Positions 27,755 through 34,858 of a stretch of 64,000 nucleotides of DNA are shown in pieces. A program made the position numbers and the translations under genes. Source of the stretch: Bacteriovoracaceae bacterium (GTDB lineage Bacteria; Bdellovibrionota; Bacteriovoracia; Bacteriovoracales; Bacteriovoracaceae); NCBI GenBank assembly GCA_016786485.1, contig JAEUWD010000022.1, positions 1 through 64,000 on the forward strand, written 5' to 3'. Below the pieces are notes generated by a model. The model worked only from the letters and a program-made list of their open reading frames with translations. It made no database searches and was not told the origin of the DNA. Within the stretch, counting starts at the first letter, position 1; the number at the start of each line of letters is the position of its first letter.

Positions 27755-29635
27755 TTAACGACGCGGATGGCGTGTCGAGTGGGCCGAGCCTCTACCGTCT
27801 GGTCCAAAGAGATTAATCGAGACTTTATCTAAATTAAGCTTCGTTAAATAATGACGAATTTTGACTTTATTTTCTGGTTTATACCAAAAGAAGAAATCGC
27901 GTTGCTTGGTTTTTTCATCTAAGGTAATGGCCGTTTGCACTGGCTGCATCGAATATGGGTGGTAACCTGAATAATAAATTTCCGTCGCTACTGTCATCGG
28001 TGTCGGCGTAAAGTCTTGCACCTGCTCTAACTTATATCCCAAGGCCTTAGTCTTGGCCGCAAGTTGTGCCATATCTTCTGGACGACAAGCTGGGTGTGAC
28101 GAAATAAAATACGGAATAATTTGTTGGTTCAAACCAAATTTGCGGCTAAGCGCTTCGAACTTGGTTTTAAAAATTTCAAAATATTTAAACGAAGGTTTGC
28201 GCATCATTTCGAGAACGTGGTCTTCCGTATGTTCAGGCGCCACTTTCAAGCGACCAGAAACGTGCTTCGTTACTAATTGCTCAACATAAGCCTCATCTTC
28301 TTTTTTATGCTTACTCTTTTCATCAAACATCAAATCATAACGAAGACCTGAACTGACAAAAGCTTTTTTCACTTTCGGAAAAGCTGCTACTTCTTTATAA
28401 AGCTCGGTCATTTTTTGCGGATTCGTATCAAGGTTGTGACAAATTTTTGGGAAGATACACGAAGGTGCGGCACAACGATCACAAATAGATTGATCGATAC
28501 CTTTCATCTGATACATATTCGCCGATGGCCCACCAATATCAGAAATATAACCTTTGAAATCTGGCATTTTGGTAATTTGATCGAGTTCTTTTAAAATACT
28601 TTTCTTCGAGCGTGAAGCTATCATTTTTCCTTGATGAGCAGAAATGGTACAAAAGCTACAGCCACCAAAACAACCACGGTGAGTGTTCAAGGAAAATTTA
28701 ATCATTTCATAAGCAGAAATCGGCCCACGATCTTTATATTTTGGATGCGGTAAACGTGTATATGGTAAATCAAAGGAAGCATCGATTTCGTTTTCTGTCA
28801 TGGTTTGGTAAGGCGGATTAATAACCAGCACTTTACCTTCAACTTTTTGTAAAAGACGACTAGCAAACTGGCGATTACTCTCTACTTCCACATGCATAAA
28901 ATTTCGCGCGTAAGCTTTTTTATCTTTTAAGCATTTTTCGTGAGACGTAAGTTCTTTCGTTTTCCAATTTTTATTTTTTGGTACGCTACTTTCATCTTTT
29001 GCCAAGAAAGCCGTTTGGGGAACGGTATCAATTTTATTAAAAGGAACACCCTTGAGAAGTAACTTCACCACTTCACGCATCGGCTGTTCACCCATGCCAT
29101 AAACCAACATGTCCGCGCCCGATAAAGTTAAAATATTTGGATACAGTTTATCCGCCCAAAAATCATAATGAGTGACCCTACGAAGTGAAGCTTCAATTCC
29201 ACCCAGCATCACAGGCGTATCAGGATAAAGTTGTTTCAAAATTTTCGAATAAGTCATCGTCGCGTAATCCGGTCTAAAATTCGGACTACCACCTGGAGTA
29301 TAAGCATCTTCAGAACGTAAACGTTTCCCCGCAGTGTATTTGTTCACCATGGAATCCATATTTCCTGAAGTCACGCCGAAGAAATATTTAGGCGCTCCAA
29401 ATTTTTTAAAATCACGAAGATCATCACGCCAATTAGGCTGCGCGATGATGGCCACTTTAAGCCCCATGGATTCTAGAATTCTCCCCATGACCGCTGTCCC
29501 AAACGCTGGGTGATCCACATAGGCATCACCTGAAACCAAGATAACATCCAACTCATCCCATCCACGCTTTTGCGCTTCTTTCATGGTGGTTGGTAGCCAG
29601 GCGGTAATTGGTAATTCATCAGTTTTAACAGTCAT
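27755..29635 (-). CDS. YgiQ-family radical SAM protein
   Basis: A 626-residue protein with cluster motif CFGGCSFC (CxxxCxxC) near residue 315 in HRGCFGGCSFCTISAHQGK, an N-terminal cobalamin-like Rossmann region (DELDVILVSGDAYVDHPAFG) and the long C-terminal extension typical of YgiQ. Biochemical role is not established for the family. Monocistronic on this strand; its start faces the putative toxin-antitoxin region. Confidence 0.9.
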   Translation of the reverse strand: MTVKTDELPITAWLPTTMKEAQKRGWDELDVILVSGDAYVDHPAFGTAVMGRILESMGLKVAIIAQPNWRDDLRDFKKFGAPKYFFGVTSGNMDSMVNKYTAGKRLRSEDAYTPGGSPNFRPDYATMTYSKILKQLYPDTPVMLGGIEASLRRVTHYDFWADKLYPNILTLSGADMLVYGMGEQPMREVVKLLLKGVPFNKIDTVPQTAFLAKDESSVPKNKNWKTKELTSHEKCLKDKKAYARNFMHVEVESNRQFASRLLQKVEGKVLVINPPYQTMTENEIDASFDLPYTRLPHPKYKDRGPISAYEMIKFSLNTHRGCFGGCSFCTISAHQGKMIASRSKKSILKELDQITKMPDFKGYISDIGGPSANMYQMKGIDQSICDRCAAPSCIFPKICHNLDTNPQKMTELYKEVAAFPKVKKAFVSSGLRYDLMFDEKSKHKKEDEAYVEQLVTKHVSGRLKVAPEHTEDHVLEMMRKPSFKYFEIFKTKFEALSRKFGLNQQIIPYFISSHPACRPEDMAQLAAKTKALGYKLEQVQDFTPTPMTVATEIYYSGYHPYSMQPVQTAITLDEKTKQRDFFFWYKPENKVKIRHYLTKLNLDKVSINLFGPDGRGSAHSTRHPRR

Positions 29636-29703
29636 GGGCGGACTTTACTCTAATTTAAAGCGCGGCGCAATGAAAATATGCTAATCACTTGAAATTACAT
29701 GGG

Positions 29704-29726
29704 AAAAAGGGAGGCGAAAGCCCCCC
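29704..29726 (-). terminator. Terminator of the small toxin-like gene
   Basis: On the minus strand GGGGGGC pairs with GCCTCCC (one G-U) around a TTTC loop, followed by TTTTT. It begins a few bases after the stop of the 29-residue reading frame and so ends a short monocistronic message. A ten-C homopolymer adjoins it and may vary between clones. Confidence 0.7.
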
Positions 29727-29737
29727 CCCCAACTCCG

Positions 29738-29827
29738 TTAGTGTTTCAAAAATTTCACTAGACTCAAAACTAGCTCAAGCAGTGAAATTAAAAACATAAC
29801 GAAATTTGTTAGCGTGGTATCATCCAT
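29738..29827 (-). CDS. TisB-like 29-residue membrane peptide (candidate type I toxin)
   Basis: ATG 29827 to TAA 29738, 29 residues: MDDTTLTNF, then a hydrophobic helix VMFLISLLELVLS, then LVKFLKH. A very strong ribosome site (AAGGAGG, 7 bases before ATG) and an own terminator argue for a real gene. On a helix, positions 4, 8, 15, 18, 22, 25 and 29 (T, N, S, E, S, K, H) follow a 3-4 heptad spacing and make one polar stripe, the same design as the E. coli TisB peptide, also 29 residues, whose charged stripe lets it assemble in and depolarise the inner membrane. The tail LVKFLKH also recalls TisB's basic C-terminus. Toxicity is inferred, not shown. It has no frame-mate neighbours: YgiQ ends nearby on the same strand but has its start beyond this terminator. 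Confidence 0.7.
   Translation of the reverse strand: MDDTTLTNFVMFLISLLELVLSLVKFLKH
29805..29816 (+). repeat. Direct repeat copy 1 (antisense to toxin codons)
   Basis: TTTGTTAGCGTG, identical to 29976-29987. On the minus strand this is codons 4-8 of the 29-residue peptide. A rightward RNA made from the second copy would therefore be complementary to the toxin mRNA over 12 bases here. Confidence 0.75.
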
Positions 29828-29880
29828 GACTTTCCTCCTTCCATGGTCGCCCCAACGGGCGGGAAAGAGTGGCCAGGAAA
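29828..29880 (-). promoter_or_regulatory. Structured leader able to hide the toxin ribosome site
   Basis: In the toxin mRNA the sequence CTTTCC (complement of 29862-29867) can pair with GGAAAG of the ribosome site (29830-29835), capping an inner hairpin CGCCC/GGGCG (29848-29852 with 29857-29861). A second upstream TTTCCT (29875-29880) is an alternative partner for AGGAAA. Such occlusion of the start region is common in type I toxin mRNAs, where the primary transcript is not translated until processed. Confidence 0.5.
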
Positions 29881-29900
29881 TTCACCAGCTATTTGAATTT

Positions 29901-29939
29901 ATTCATATTGTTCTGAACTACCCATTCATATGCTAATAT
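29901..29939. promoter_or_regulatory. Divergent promoter/operator region of the toxin-sRNA pair
   Basis: Holds a 9-base palindrome GTTCTGAAC (29910-29918) flanked by two copies of ATTCATAT (29901-29908, 29924-29931), and on the plus strand an extended -10-like TGCTAATAT (29931-29939). It lies exactly between the two divergent transcription units. Regulator unknown; LexA controls several toxins of this type, but this is not the TTAC-N3-GTAA box described for Bdellovibrio. Confidence 0.35.
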
Positions 29940-29975
29940 CAAAATCTCCCCCAAGCATGCTTAGGGAAAAGTAGC

Positions 29976-29987
29976 TTTGTTAGCGTG
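29976..29987 (+). repeat. Direct repeat copy 2 (antitoxin pairing segment)
   Basis: TTTGTTAGCGTG, identical to 29805-29816 and the only long identity between the two divergent units in this orientation. It lies in the presumably single-stranded middle of the candidate small RNA. Confidence 0.75.
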
Positions 29988-29996
29988 AAGTTACAC

Positions 29997-30026
29997 AACC
30001 CTCGTTTGAAACACGAGGGTTTTTAC
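29997..30026 (+). terminator. Terminator of the candidate antitoxin RNA
   Basis: AACCCTCGT (29997-30005) pairs perfectly with ACGAGGGTT (30013-30021) around a seven-base loop, followed by TTTACTTTTT. There is no gene ending just upstream on the plus strand, which is why an RNA gene is inferred. Confidence 0.8.
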
Positions 30027-30090
30027 TTTTTAAACCCTCAATATTTCATCCCTGAAATGACTGTATCTTTTACGCTCAACACAGAACAAA

Positions 30091-30119
30091 TTGACCATCC
30101 GCATCCATCAAGCTAAATC
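30091..30119 (+). promoter_or_regulatory. Candidate promoter for the small secreted protein genes
   Basis: TTGACC (30091-30096), 17-base spacer, TAAATC (30114-30119), 29 bases before ATG 30148, which has AAGGAG upstream. Confidence 0.42.
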
Positions 30120-30147
30120 ATGGAGTTATTCATTCCAAGGAGAATCT

Positions 30148-30372
30148 ATGAAATTATTTTTATGTCTTATGTTTTTGTTAAGTTTTTCTGCGCTAGCTAC
30201 TGATGAACAATATGTTAAAGTCACACAAATCAAAGGTACTGATATCAAAAATGGCATGGGTAGTGGCATTGCTGAAAAGTGGTTAGATACCGAAATGGGT
30301 GTAGTTTGTTATGTTCTTCAAAAAGGAAGTAACGACTCTGCTCCAACCATCACGTGTGTAAACTACAAATAA
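30148..30372 (+). CDS. Small exported protein of unknown family
   Basis: ATG 30148 with AAGGAG six bases upstream is preferred over an in-frame ATG at 30091. It gives 74 residues: a signal peptide (MKLFLCLMFLLSFSALA) and a ~57-residue mature protein with two cysteines (VVCYVLQKG and ITCVNYK) that probably form one disulfide. Likely co-transcribed with the next exported gene 22 bases on. No family recognised. Confidence 0.65.
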   Translation: MKLFLCLMFLLSFSALATDEQYVKVTQIKGTDIKNGMGSGIAEKWLDTEMGVVCYVLQKGSNDSAPTITCVNYK

Positions 30373-30394
30373 TTTAAAGCAAAATGAGGGCCTC

Positions 30395-30811
30395 ATGAAA
30401 AAAATATTCACAACAACTTTGCTATTTACCATTTGTTTAAATTCCTACGTCTTCGCCAACTCAAGTTTAACCTTTGAAGCATCAAAGTATGAAACAATGG
30501 CGGCGATGGAATCAAAAGTTCAACGGATGAAAGCATCCATCTATCTTGTTTTAAATGAAATTGGTTGCGATGGTTACAAAGGTGCTTATCAAAAGCTAAA
30601 ATATACCATTCAAGAATCTGGGGTGGCAGGTTTAGAAAAAAGAGTTCATATAAAAACTTATACTATATGCCCCTCACCACTTATCATTACAGGAACACAA
30701 ACTCATTTTACTGAATGGGTTTATGGTACAAATTATTACAGCTATATGATCCAAAGTGCTGAAAAAATTTTCACTATCAGAACTACTGAACAAACTATCT
30801 TGGAAGATTAA
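30395..30811 (+). CDS. Small exported protein of unknown family
   Basis: A 138-residue protein with AGGG upstream and a signal peptide (MKKIFTTTLLFTICLNSYVFA). Two mature cysteines (EIGCDGYKG and YTICPSP). Beta-rich C-terminal half. Possibly the second gene of a two-gene unit with 30148. No family recognised. Confidence 0.65.
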   Translation: MKKIFTTTLLFTICLNSYVFANSSLTFEASKYETMAAMESKVQRMKASIYLVLNEIGCDGYKGAYQKLKYTIQESGVAGLEKRVHIKTYTICPSPLIITGTQTHFTEWVYGTNYYSYMIQSAEKIFTIRTTEQTILED

Positions 30812-30812
30812 A

Positions 30813-32582
30813 TTATTTCGTTTTAATCCAAGCTTTAATTTTACTATCAAGCAGATCTAACGGCATTGCCCCGTCTTTGATCACTTGATCATGAAATTCA
30901 GTCAGTTTAAATTTCGCACCTAACTCTGTTTCTGCTAATTTTTTTAATTCTTGAATTTTAAGCATACCAATTTTATAAGCGGTCGCTTGGCCTGGCAAAA
31001 CAGCATAACGTTTAATCGCATTGATGTTTTCTCCATGGGGACTTGGAGTATTATCGTCTAGGTACTTCACGGCCTTATCTAATGACCAACGTTTCGAGTG
31101 AATTCCTGTATCAGTCACTAAACGAGCCGCACGCCACAATTCCATCGAGAGACGACCGAAGTCATTAATAGGATCTTGGTAAAAGCCCAGTGATTTTGGT
31201 AACCACTCAGCATAAAGCCCCCATCCTTCAATGAAAGCCGTAAAATCAGAATGTTTTCTAAATTCAGGCAAACCTTCCAGTTCTTGCGCCAAAGTAATTT
31301 GCATGTGATGCCCAGGAATACCTTCATGATAAGCAAGTGCTTCAATTTCAGATTTCATCACTTGGGTCATATTAAATAAATTAATATAGAAAATACCTGG
31401 GCGTTTTCCATCTTGAGACGGGCCTTCATAGAAGGCAAAACCCGCTGAAGCTTCGCGATAAGGCTCAACTCGTTTCACGATGATATCAGCTTTAGGCTTA
31501 AGACCGATCATTTCTGGTAAACGCTTTTTTAAATCAGCGATATAACGTTCACTATCTTTAAGGGCTTGCTCACGGCCTTGATCGGTATTGGGATATTTAA
31601 ACATATCGGTAGTGCGAACACGTTTGAAGAAATCTTTGAGCGTCATTTTTTCAAAACCTAAAACTTTTTTAAGTTCACTCATTTCTTGGTGAATTCTTTC
31701 CATTTCCTTCAGACCAAGCTGGTGTATTTCCTCAGCTGTCATATTGGTTGTCGTGTAAATTTTTAAAAGTTGGTTATAATATTTCTCACCATCTGGTAAT
31801 TTCCATACACCAATATCTACCGGTGCCACTTTTTCGAGTTCCTTTAATTTACTAATGAGTTGAAGGTAAACAGGTTTCACTTGTCCGTTCAAAGTATTAA
31901 ACAAATCCTGCATTATCTTAATACGTTTTTCTTGAGTAATATTTAATTTCACTAATTTCGCTTCGAGATCTTCATAAAACGTATTGGTTTTGCCTTTGCT
32001 CAGTGGCTGACCAGAAATAAGATTCTGACAATCACTGATCGCCATCGAGTAAACAAATTTCGGCGCTAAAATCTTTTTTTGTTTACGTACTTCTAATTTT
32101 ACTAAAACATTTTTTAAATTAGTGGCAATACCTGCTAAACGTTTGACATAAGCATGAGCATCGTCTTCACTCTCAACTTGGTGAATATTAATCAGAAAAC
32201 TAGGAAGGTCGGCATGTTCACCAAACATTTGATTGATCGGGTAGTCATGATAAACAAAAGGCTCCATCGCAATCTTATCTTCTAAGCTTAGTTTATAGAT
32301 CAGATAACTATCAAGTTCAGCACCTGAGAATTTTTCGACGGGAAAGGTTAAAAGTTTTTTGAGTTCTTCTTTGGCGATTTCGATTTCTTTTAAACTTTTC
32401 TCATCGGTATTATCATCGAGCTTATCGTAATTGGTTTTTAACCCGATATAAGTTTGAAATTGTGGGTGACGTTCTTTGTAGGCTTCAAATGATTTTTCAA
32501 AAAAACGATTCAACTTCGCCGATGGTCCACCACAACCAACAAGAATCAAAATAAATGAAAGAAAACTACATAAACGCTTCAT
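30813..32582 (-). CDS. DUF885-family lipoprotein (putative metallopeptidase)
   Basis: A 589-residue protein with a lipobox ending at Cys17 (LILVGCGG) in MKRLCSFLSFILILVGC. The DUF885 hallmark HEGIPGHHMQ lies near residue 423 and FIEGWGLYAEWL near 456; these His/Glu residues form a presumed zinc site as in M32-like carboxypeptidases. The family is widespread and exported, but the substrate is not known. Its start overlaps the upstream gene's end by 17 bases, so translation is probably coupled. Confidence 0.85.
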   Translation of the reverse strand: MKRLCSFLSFILILVGCGGPSAKLNRFFEKSFEAYKERHPQFQTYIGLKTNYDKLDDNTDEKSLKEIEIAKEELKKLLTFPVEKFSGAELDSYLIYKLSLEDKIAMEPFVYHDYPINQMFGEHADLPSFLINIHQVESEDDAHAYVKRLAGIATNLKNVLVKLEVRKQKKILAPKFVYSMAISDCQNLISGQPLSKGKTNTFYEDLEAKLVKLNITQEKRIKIMQDLFNTLNGQVKPVYLQLISKLKELEKVAPVDIGVWKLPDGEKYYNQLLKIYTTTNMTAEEIHQLGLKEMERIHQEMSELKKVLGFEKMTLKDFFKRVRTTDMFKYPNTDQGREQALKDSERYIADLKKRLPEMIGLKPKADIIVKRVEPYREASAGFAFYEGPSQDGKRPGIFYINLFNMTQVMKSEIEALAYHEGIPGHHMQITLAQELEGLPEFRKHSDFTAFIEGWGLYAEWLPKSLGFYQDPINDFGRLSMELWRAARLVTDTGIHSKRWSLDKAVKYLDDNTPSPHGENINAIKRYAVLPGQATAYKIGMLKIQELKKLAETELGAKFKLTEFHDQVIKDGAMPLDLLDSKIKAWIKTK

Positions 32583-33309
32583 GAATAACTTCCTTATTAT
32601 GAGATAATGCTAAATTGGCTTTATTATAACTTAAAAATGAACGCATTTTAAACTCAATCTGTGTATTTAATTCGATCCCACGTAAGCCACATGCTTGAAA
32701 ATAATCCGTCCATAAGGCCTCAAGAAACTGCAATGAATGCTGAGGATGAGTGTTCATATCACTAAGCAGATAATGGAGACGTGCCTTAAAAGGTTCACTC
32801 TCTAAGACCTTTAACTCTCCTTGCTGATAAATAGTGAGCAGCTCTCGGTTAAATCCGACCTGTTCAGTATGAAAGTCATTCCAGAATTGGTAACCGTGTT
32901 CCAAATCATGGCATAAAAAATGAAAAGCATTCTCTTTGGTAAGAACCGGCGACGCCCAATACTGCGGCTGACTCATCATTGTCACATAACGCGTATTCTG
33001 CGTTTGTGCGATAAGCACATCAATAGGCTTGGGAATATAAGTAATCAGCTTAAGTTCCCAAGTTCCTTTTAACCAATTGGTGAGCATGGTACGAACTTTT
33101 GACTTAACTCCGCGAAAAGCGGCAGTCTCCAATATCTGCATCAGGTGAATCTCTTTAGTAAGAATATTTTCGAGCAATTTCTTCTGAGCGAAACGCTCAC
33201 CTTTGGTCGCGTGTCCCATTAATAAAAAAGCAATGACCGCCATCTCGGCGTCTGTCAATTGTTGGGCCTGCCAACGGTCAAAAGCATGTTGAAAGGAAAT
33301 AATCTGCAT
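32566..33309 (-). CDS. Protein of unknown family with HDLEHG motif
   Basis: A 247-residue, largely helical cytoplasmic protein (no signal peptide). The notable motif is FLCHDLEHGYQFWND near residue 142, whose His, Asp, Glu and His could bind a metal. Overlaps the DUF885 lipoprotein gene by 17 bases. No family recognised. Confidence 0.6.
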   Translation of the reverse strand: MQIISFQHAFDRWQAQQLTDAEMAVIAFLLMGHATKGERFAQKKLLENILTKEIHLMQILETAAFRGVKSKVRTMLTNWLKGTWELKLITYIPKPIDVLIAQTQNTRYVTMMSQPQYWASPVLTKENAFHFLCHDLEHGYQFWNDFHTEQVGFNRELLTIYQQGELKVLESEPFKARLHYLLSDMNTHPQHSLQFLEALWTDYFQACGLRGIELNTQIEFKMRSFLSYNKANLALSHNKEVIHEAFM

Positions 33310-33326
33310 CGCTATTCCTCTTAAAC

Positions 33327-33350
33327 TGAAAGTAGCTTAAACTACTTTCA
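33327..33350 (+). repeat. 9-bp inverted repeat ending on the FecR-domain start codon
   Basis: TGAAAGTAG (33327-33335) and CTACTTTCA (33342-33350) are perfect complements around CTTAAA; the last base is the A of the ATG. In the 40-base gap between divergent genes it could be an operator for both, or an RNA hairpin at the start codon. No Shine-Dalgarno is visible before this ATG. Confidence 0.55.
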
Positions 33351-34201
33351 TGAAAGCGTTGTTACTCTATCTATTTTCTTATCAATTGTTAATGGCCCAA
33401 GATTTCACCTTTGACCCGATTAAAGGTGATTCTATTCCTAATTACATAGCTGAAGTCGACATTTTTAAGGGAGATGTAAAAAAGCAATCCCCTAGCTCTA
33501 AGGCTGAAGTGGTACATGTGGGCACCCGTTTCTTTAAAAACGATGTGCTTCTGACTGGCCCACGTTCTTTTGTAAAACTTAAGATTGTAGATGAAAGTCA
33601 GATTTCTCTGGGACCTAATTCCGAATTAAATTTTTCGCATTTTGAATTTAAGAGTAAAAGTGATCGCAAAATTATTTATAGTTTCATCAAAGGCCAATTA
33701 TCAGGTGAAGTTAAGAACACCAACGATAAAGAAGATGTGGTGGTCAAAACCAAAACGGCGGCGATGGGAATTCGCGGGACTCAATTTTACGTGAATTATC
33801 ATGAGGTCGATGCTAATCAAATTTCTGACTTTGCTTTGGTTGAAGGAAAAGTGAATATTACGGATGCTAACGGAAAAATCACACCCATCACCCAATATGA
33901 AAGATTGATTACAGTGCAGGATAAAAATAATAAAAATGCAGGCAAAGAAAAGTTAAAATTATCTCAAGATGAAGTCGTTTTTTTACAAAACAAAGTTGAA
34001 GACTCACAAGACTTTAAAAATTTAATGCCATACTTTAAGCATGAAAGTGTGCCCGAAGGTTCATCGCTTTATACTTTCTTTAACGCTAAAATCAGCACAA
34101 AAGACACTGACAGTATGCAGCAAGTGGAAGATTCACAGGATGACGAGCAGTGGCGAAAAAAATTAGAACAACTCAATCAGAAGCTTCGCGAAAATCAGTA
34201 A
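33350..34201 (+). CDS. Exported FecR-domain protein
   Basis: A 283-residue protein with a short signal peptide (MKALLLYLFSYQLLMA). The FecR domain spans about residues 45-190: VGTRFFKNDVLLTGPRSFVKLKI, LGPNSELN and TKTAAMGIRGTQFYV are typical of the free-standing periplasmic FecR-like proteins (iron-citrate signalling FecR has an additional membrane part absent here). The C-terminal part is charged and coiled-coil-like. A role in surface or structural signalling is guessed; no sigma factor gene adjoins. Confidence 0.82.
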   Translation: MKALLLYLFSYQLLMAQDFTFDPIKGDSIPNYIAEVDIFKGDVKKQSPSSKAEVVHVGTRFFKNDVLLTGPRSFVKLKIVDESQISLGPNSELNFSHFEFKSKSDRKIIYSFIKGQLSGEVKNTNDKEDVVVKTKTAAMGIRGTQFYVNYHEVDANQISDFALVEGKVNITDANGKITPITQYERLITVQDKNNKNAGKEKLKLSQDEVVFLQNKVEDSQDFKNLMPYFKHESVPEGSSLYTFFNAKISTKDTDSMQQVEDSQDDEQWRKKLEQLNQKLRENQ

Positions 34202-34356
34202 CACAAATCTTACATCACATTACTTTCTCAACACGCAACACTAAGCATTGTGAATAAAAAAAATCTACACGCCGTGCTTTTATATAGGCACTTCTGCAAA
34301 AATAATTTAGAGTTTCCCATCGTTTCAATCGAAACATCTAATCCTGGGGAGGAATT

Positions 34357-34806
34357 ATGAAAAAATTATTAGTGCTTGTTTTTGTTTTATCTTCAATGTC
34401 AGCTATGGCCTTCGAAAGAGTTAAGCCACGTTCTGCTGAGCAACAAGGTATTTCTGATTTAATTATGAAAATTAACAACAACGGCGGATGCGGTAGCGCT
34501 GGAAAAACTCAATTTGAAGAGTGGAAAGATATTGGTGGAAACTGCGGCGGTCAGTGGACAAAGAAAAAAGGCAAAGACGGCGCTGCTTTTATTAAAATTC
34601 GTAACTCTCAATGTACAAACGTTATCCTTGGACTTAAGAATCTACGTGTAAGAAATGATTCAGGTACAAGATTATATAAAGCTTCTCAATATGAAGATGC
34701 AACTTACCAAGTAAGCAAAGATGCTATGGGATATGATGGTGATTCAGAAGCTGTTATCAGTTCAAACAGTGGTGCTTCTTGTAGAATCATCTACGCAAAT
34801 TTCTAA
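34357..34806 (+). CDS. Abundant-type exported protein of unknown family
   Basis: A 149-residue protein with a textbook signal (MKKLLVLVFVLSSMSAMA) and an exceptional ribosome site (GGGGAGGAATT before ATG). Its own strong terminator follows, so it is probably highly expressed. Four mature cysteines (NGGCGS, GGNCGG, NSQCTN, GASCRI) can form two disulfides. Glycine-rich first half. No family recognised. Confidence 0.7.
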   Translation: MKKLLVLVFVLSSMSAMAFERVKPRSAEQQGISDLIMKINNNGGCGSAGKTQFEEWKDIGGNCGGQWTKKKGKDGAAFIKIRNSQCTNVILGLKNLRVRNDSGTRLYKASQYEDATYQVSKDAMGYDGDSEAVISSNSGASCRIIYANF

Positions 34807-34828
34807 TTCTAAAAAGAAATTCATTATA

Positions 34829-34858
34829 GAAAAAGGCTTCGCAAGAAGCCTTTTTTAT
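34829..34858. terminator. Bidirectional terminator
   Basis: AAAAAGGCTTC (34830-34840) and GAAGCCTTTTTT (34845-34856) around a GCAA tetraloop, with an A-run on one side and a T-run on the other, so it can serve both the exported-protein gene (+) and the convergent AlkD-type gene (-), whose stop lies at 34855. Confidence 0.85.

Larger units (their letters stand above)
29945..30026 (+). ncRNA. Candidate antitoxin small RNA
   Basis: A predicted ~80-base transcript starting after the -10-like TGCTAATAT and ending in a strong terminator. It has no open reading frame worth noting. A 5' hairpin is possible around AAGCATGCTT (CCC/GGG plus AAG/CTT), then an unpaired stretch containing TTTGTTAGCGTG, then the terminator stem. 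This copy of the 12-mer is complementary to codons 4-8 of the divergently transcribed 29-residue peptide. The same layout, a short sRNA with an exposed target-pairing segment between two stems and divergent from its toxin, is known for IstR-1 and OrzO. The 5' end is a guess. Confidence 0.5.

Noticed and set aside
29721-29730. Ten-base C homopolymer near the toxin terminator as a phase-variation tract
   Set aside because: It lies after the stop codon of the small gene and outside any reading frame, so slippage would not change a protein. It may still affect terminator strength or reflect a sequencing uncertainty.
30005-30014. TTTGAAACAC in the sRNA terminator loop, identical to the end of the toxin mRNA
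   Set aside because: The two RNAs would carry the same sequence here, not complements, so it cannot add pairing between them.
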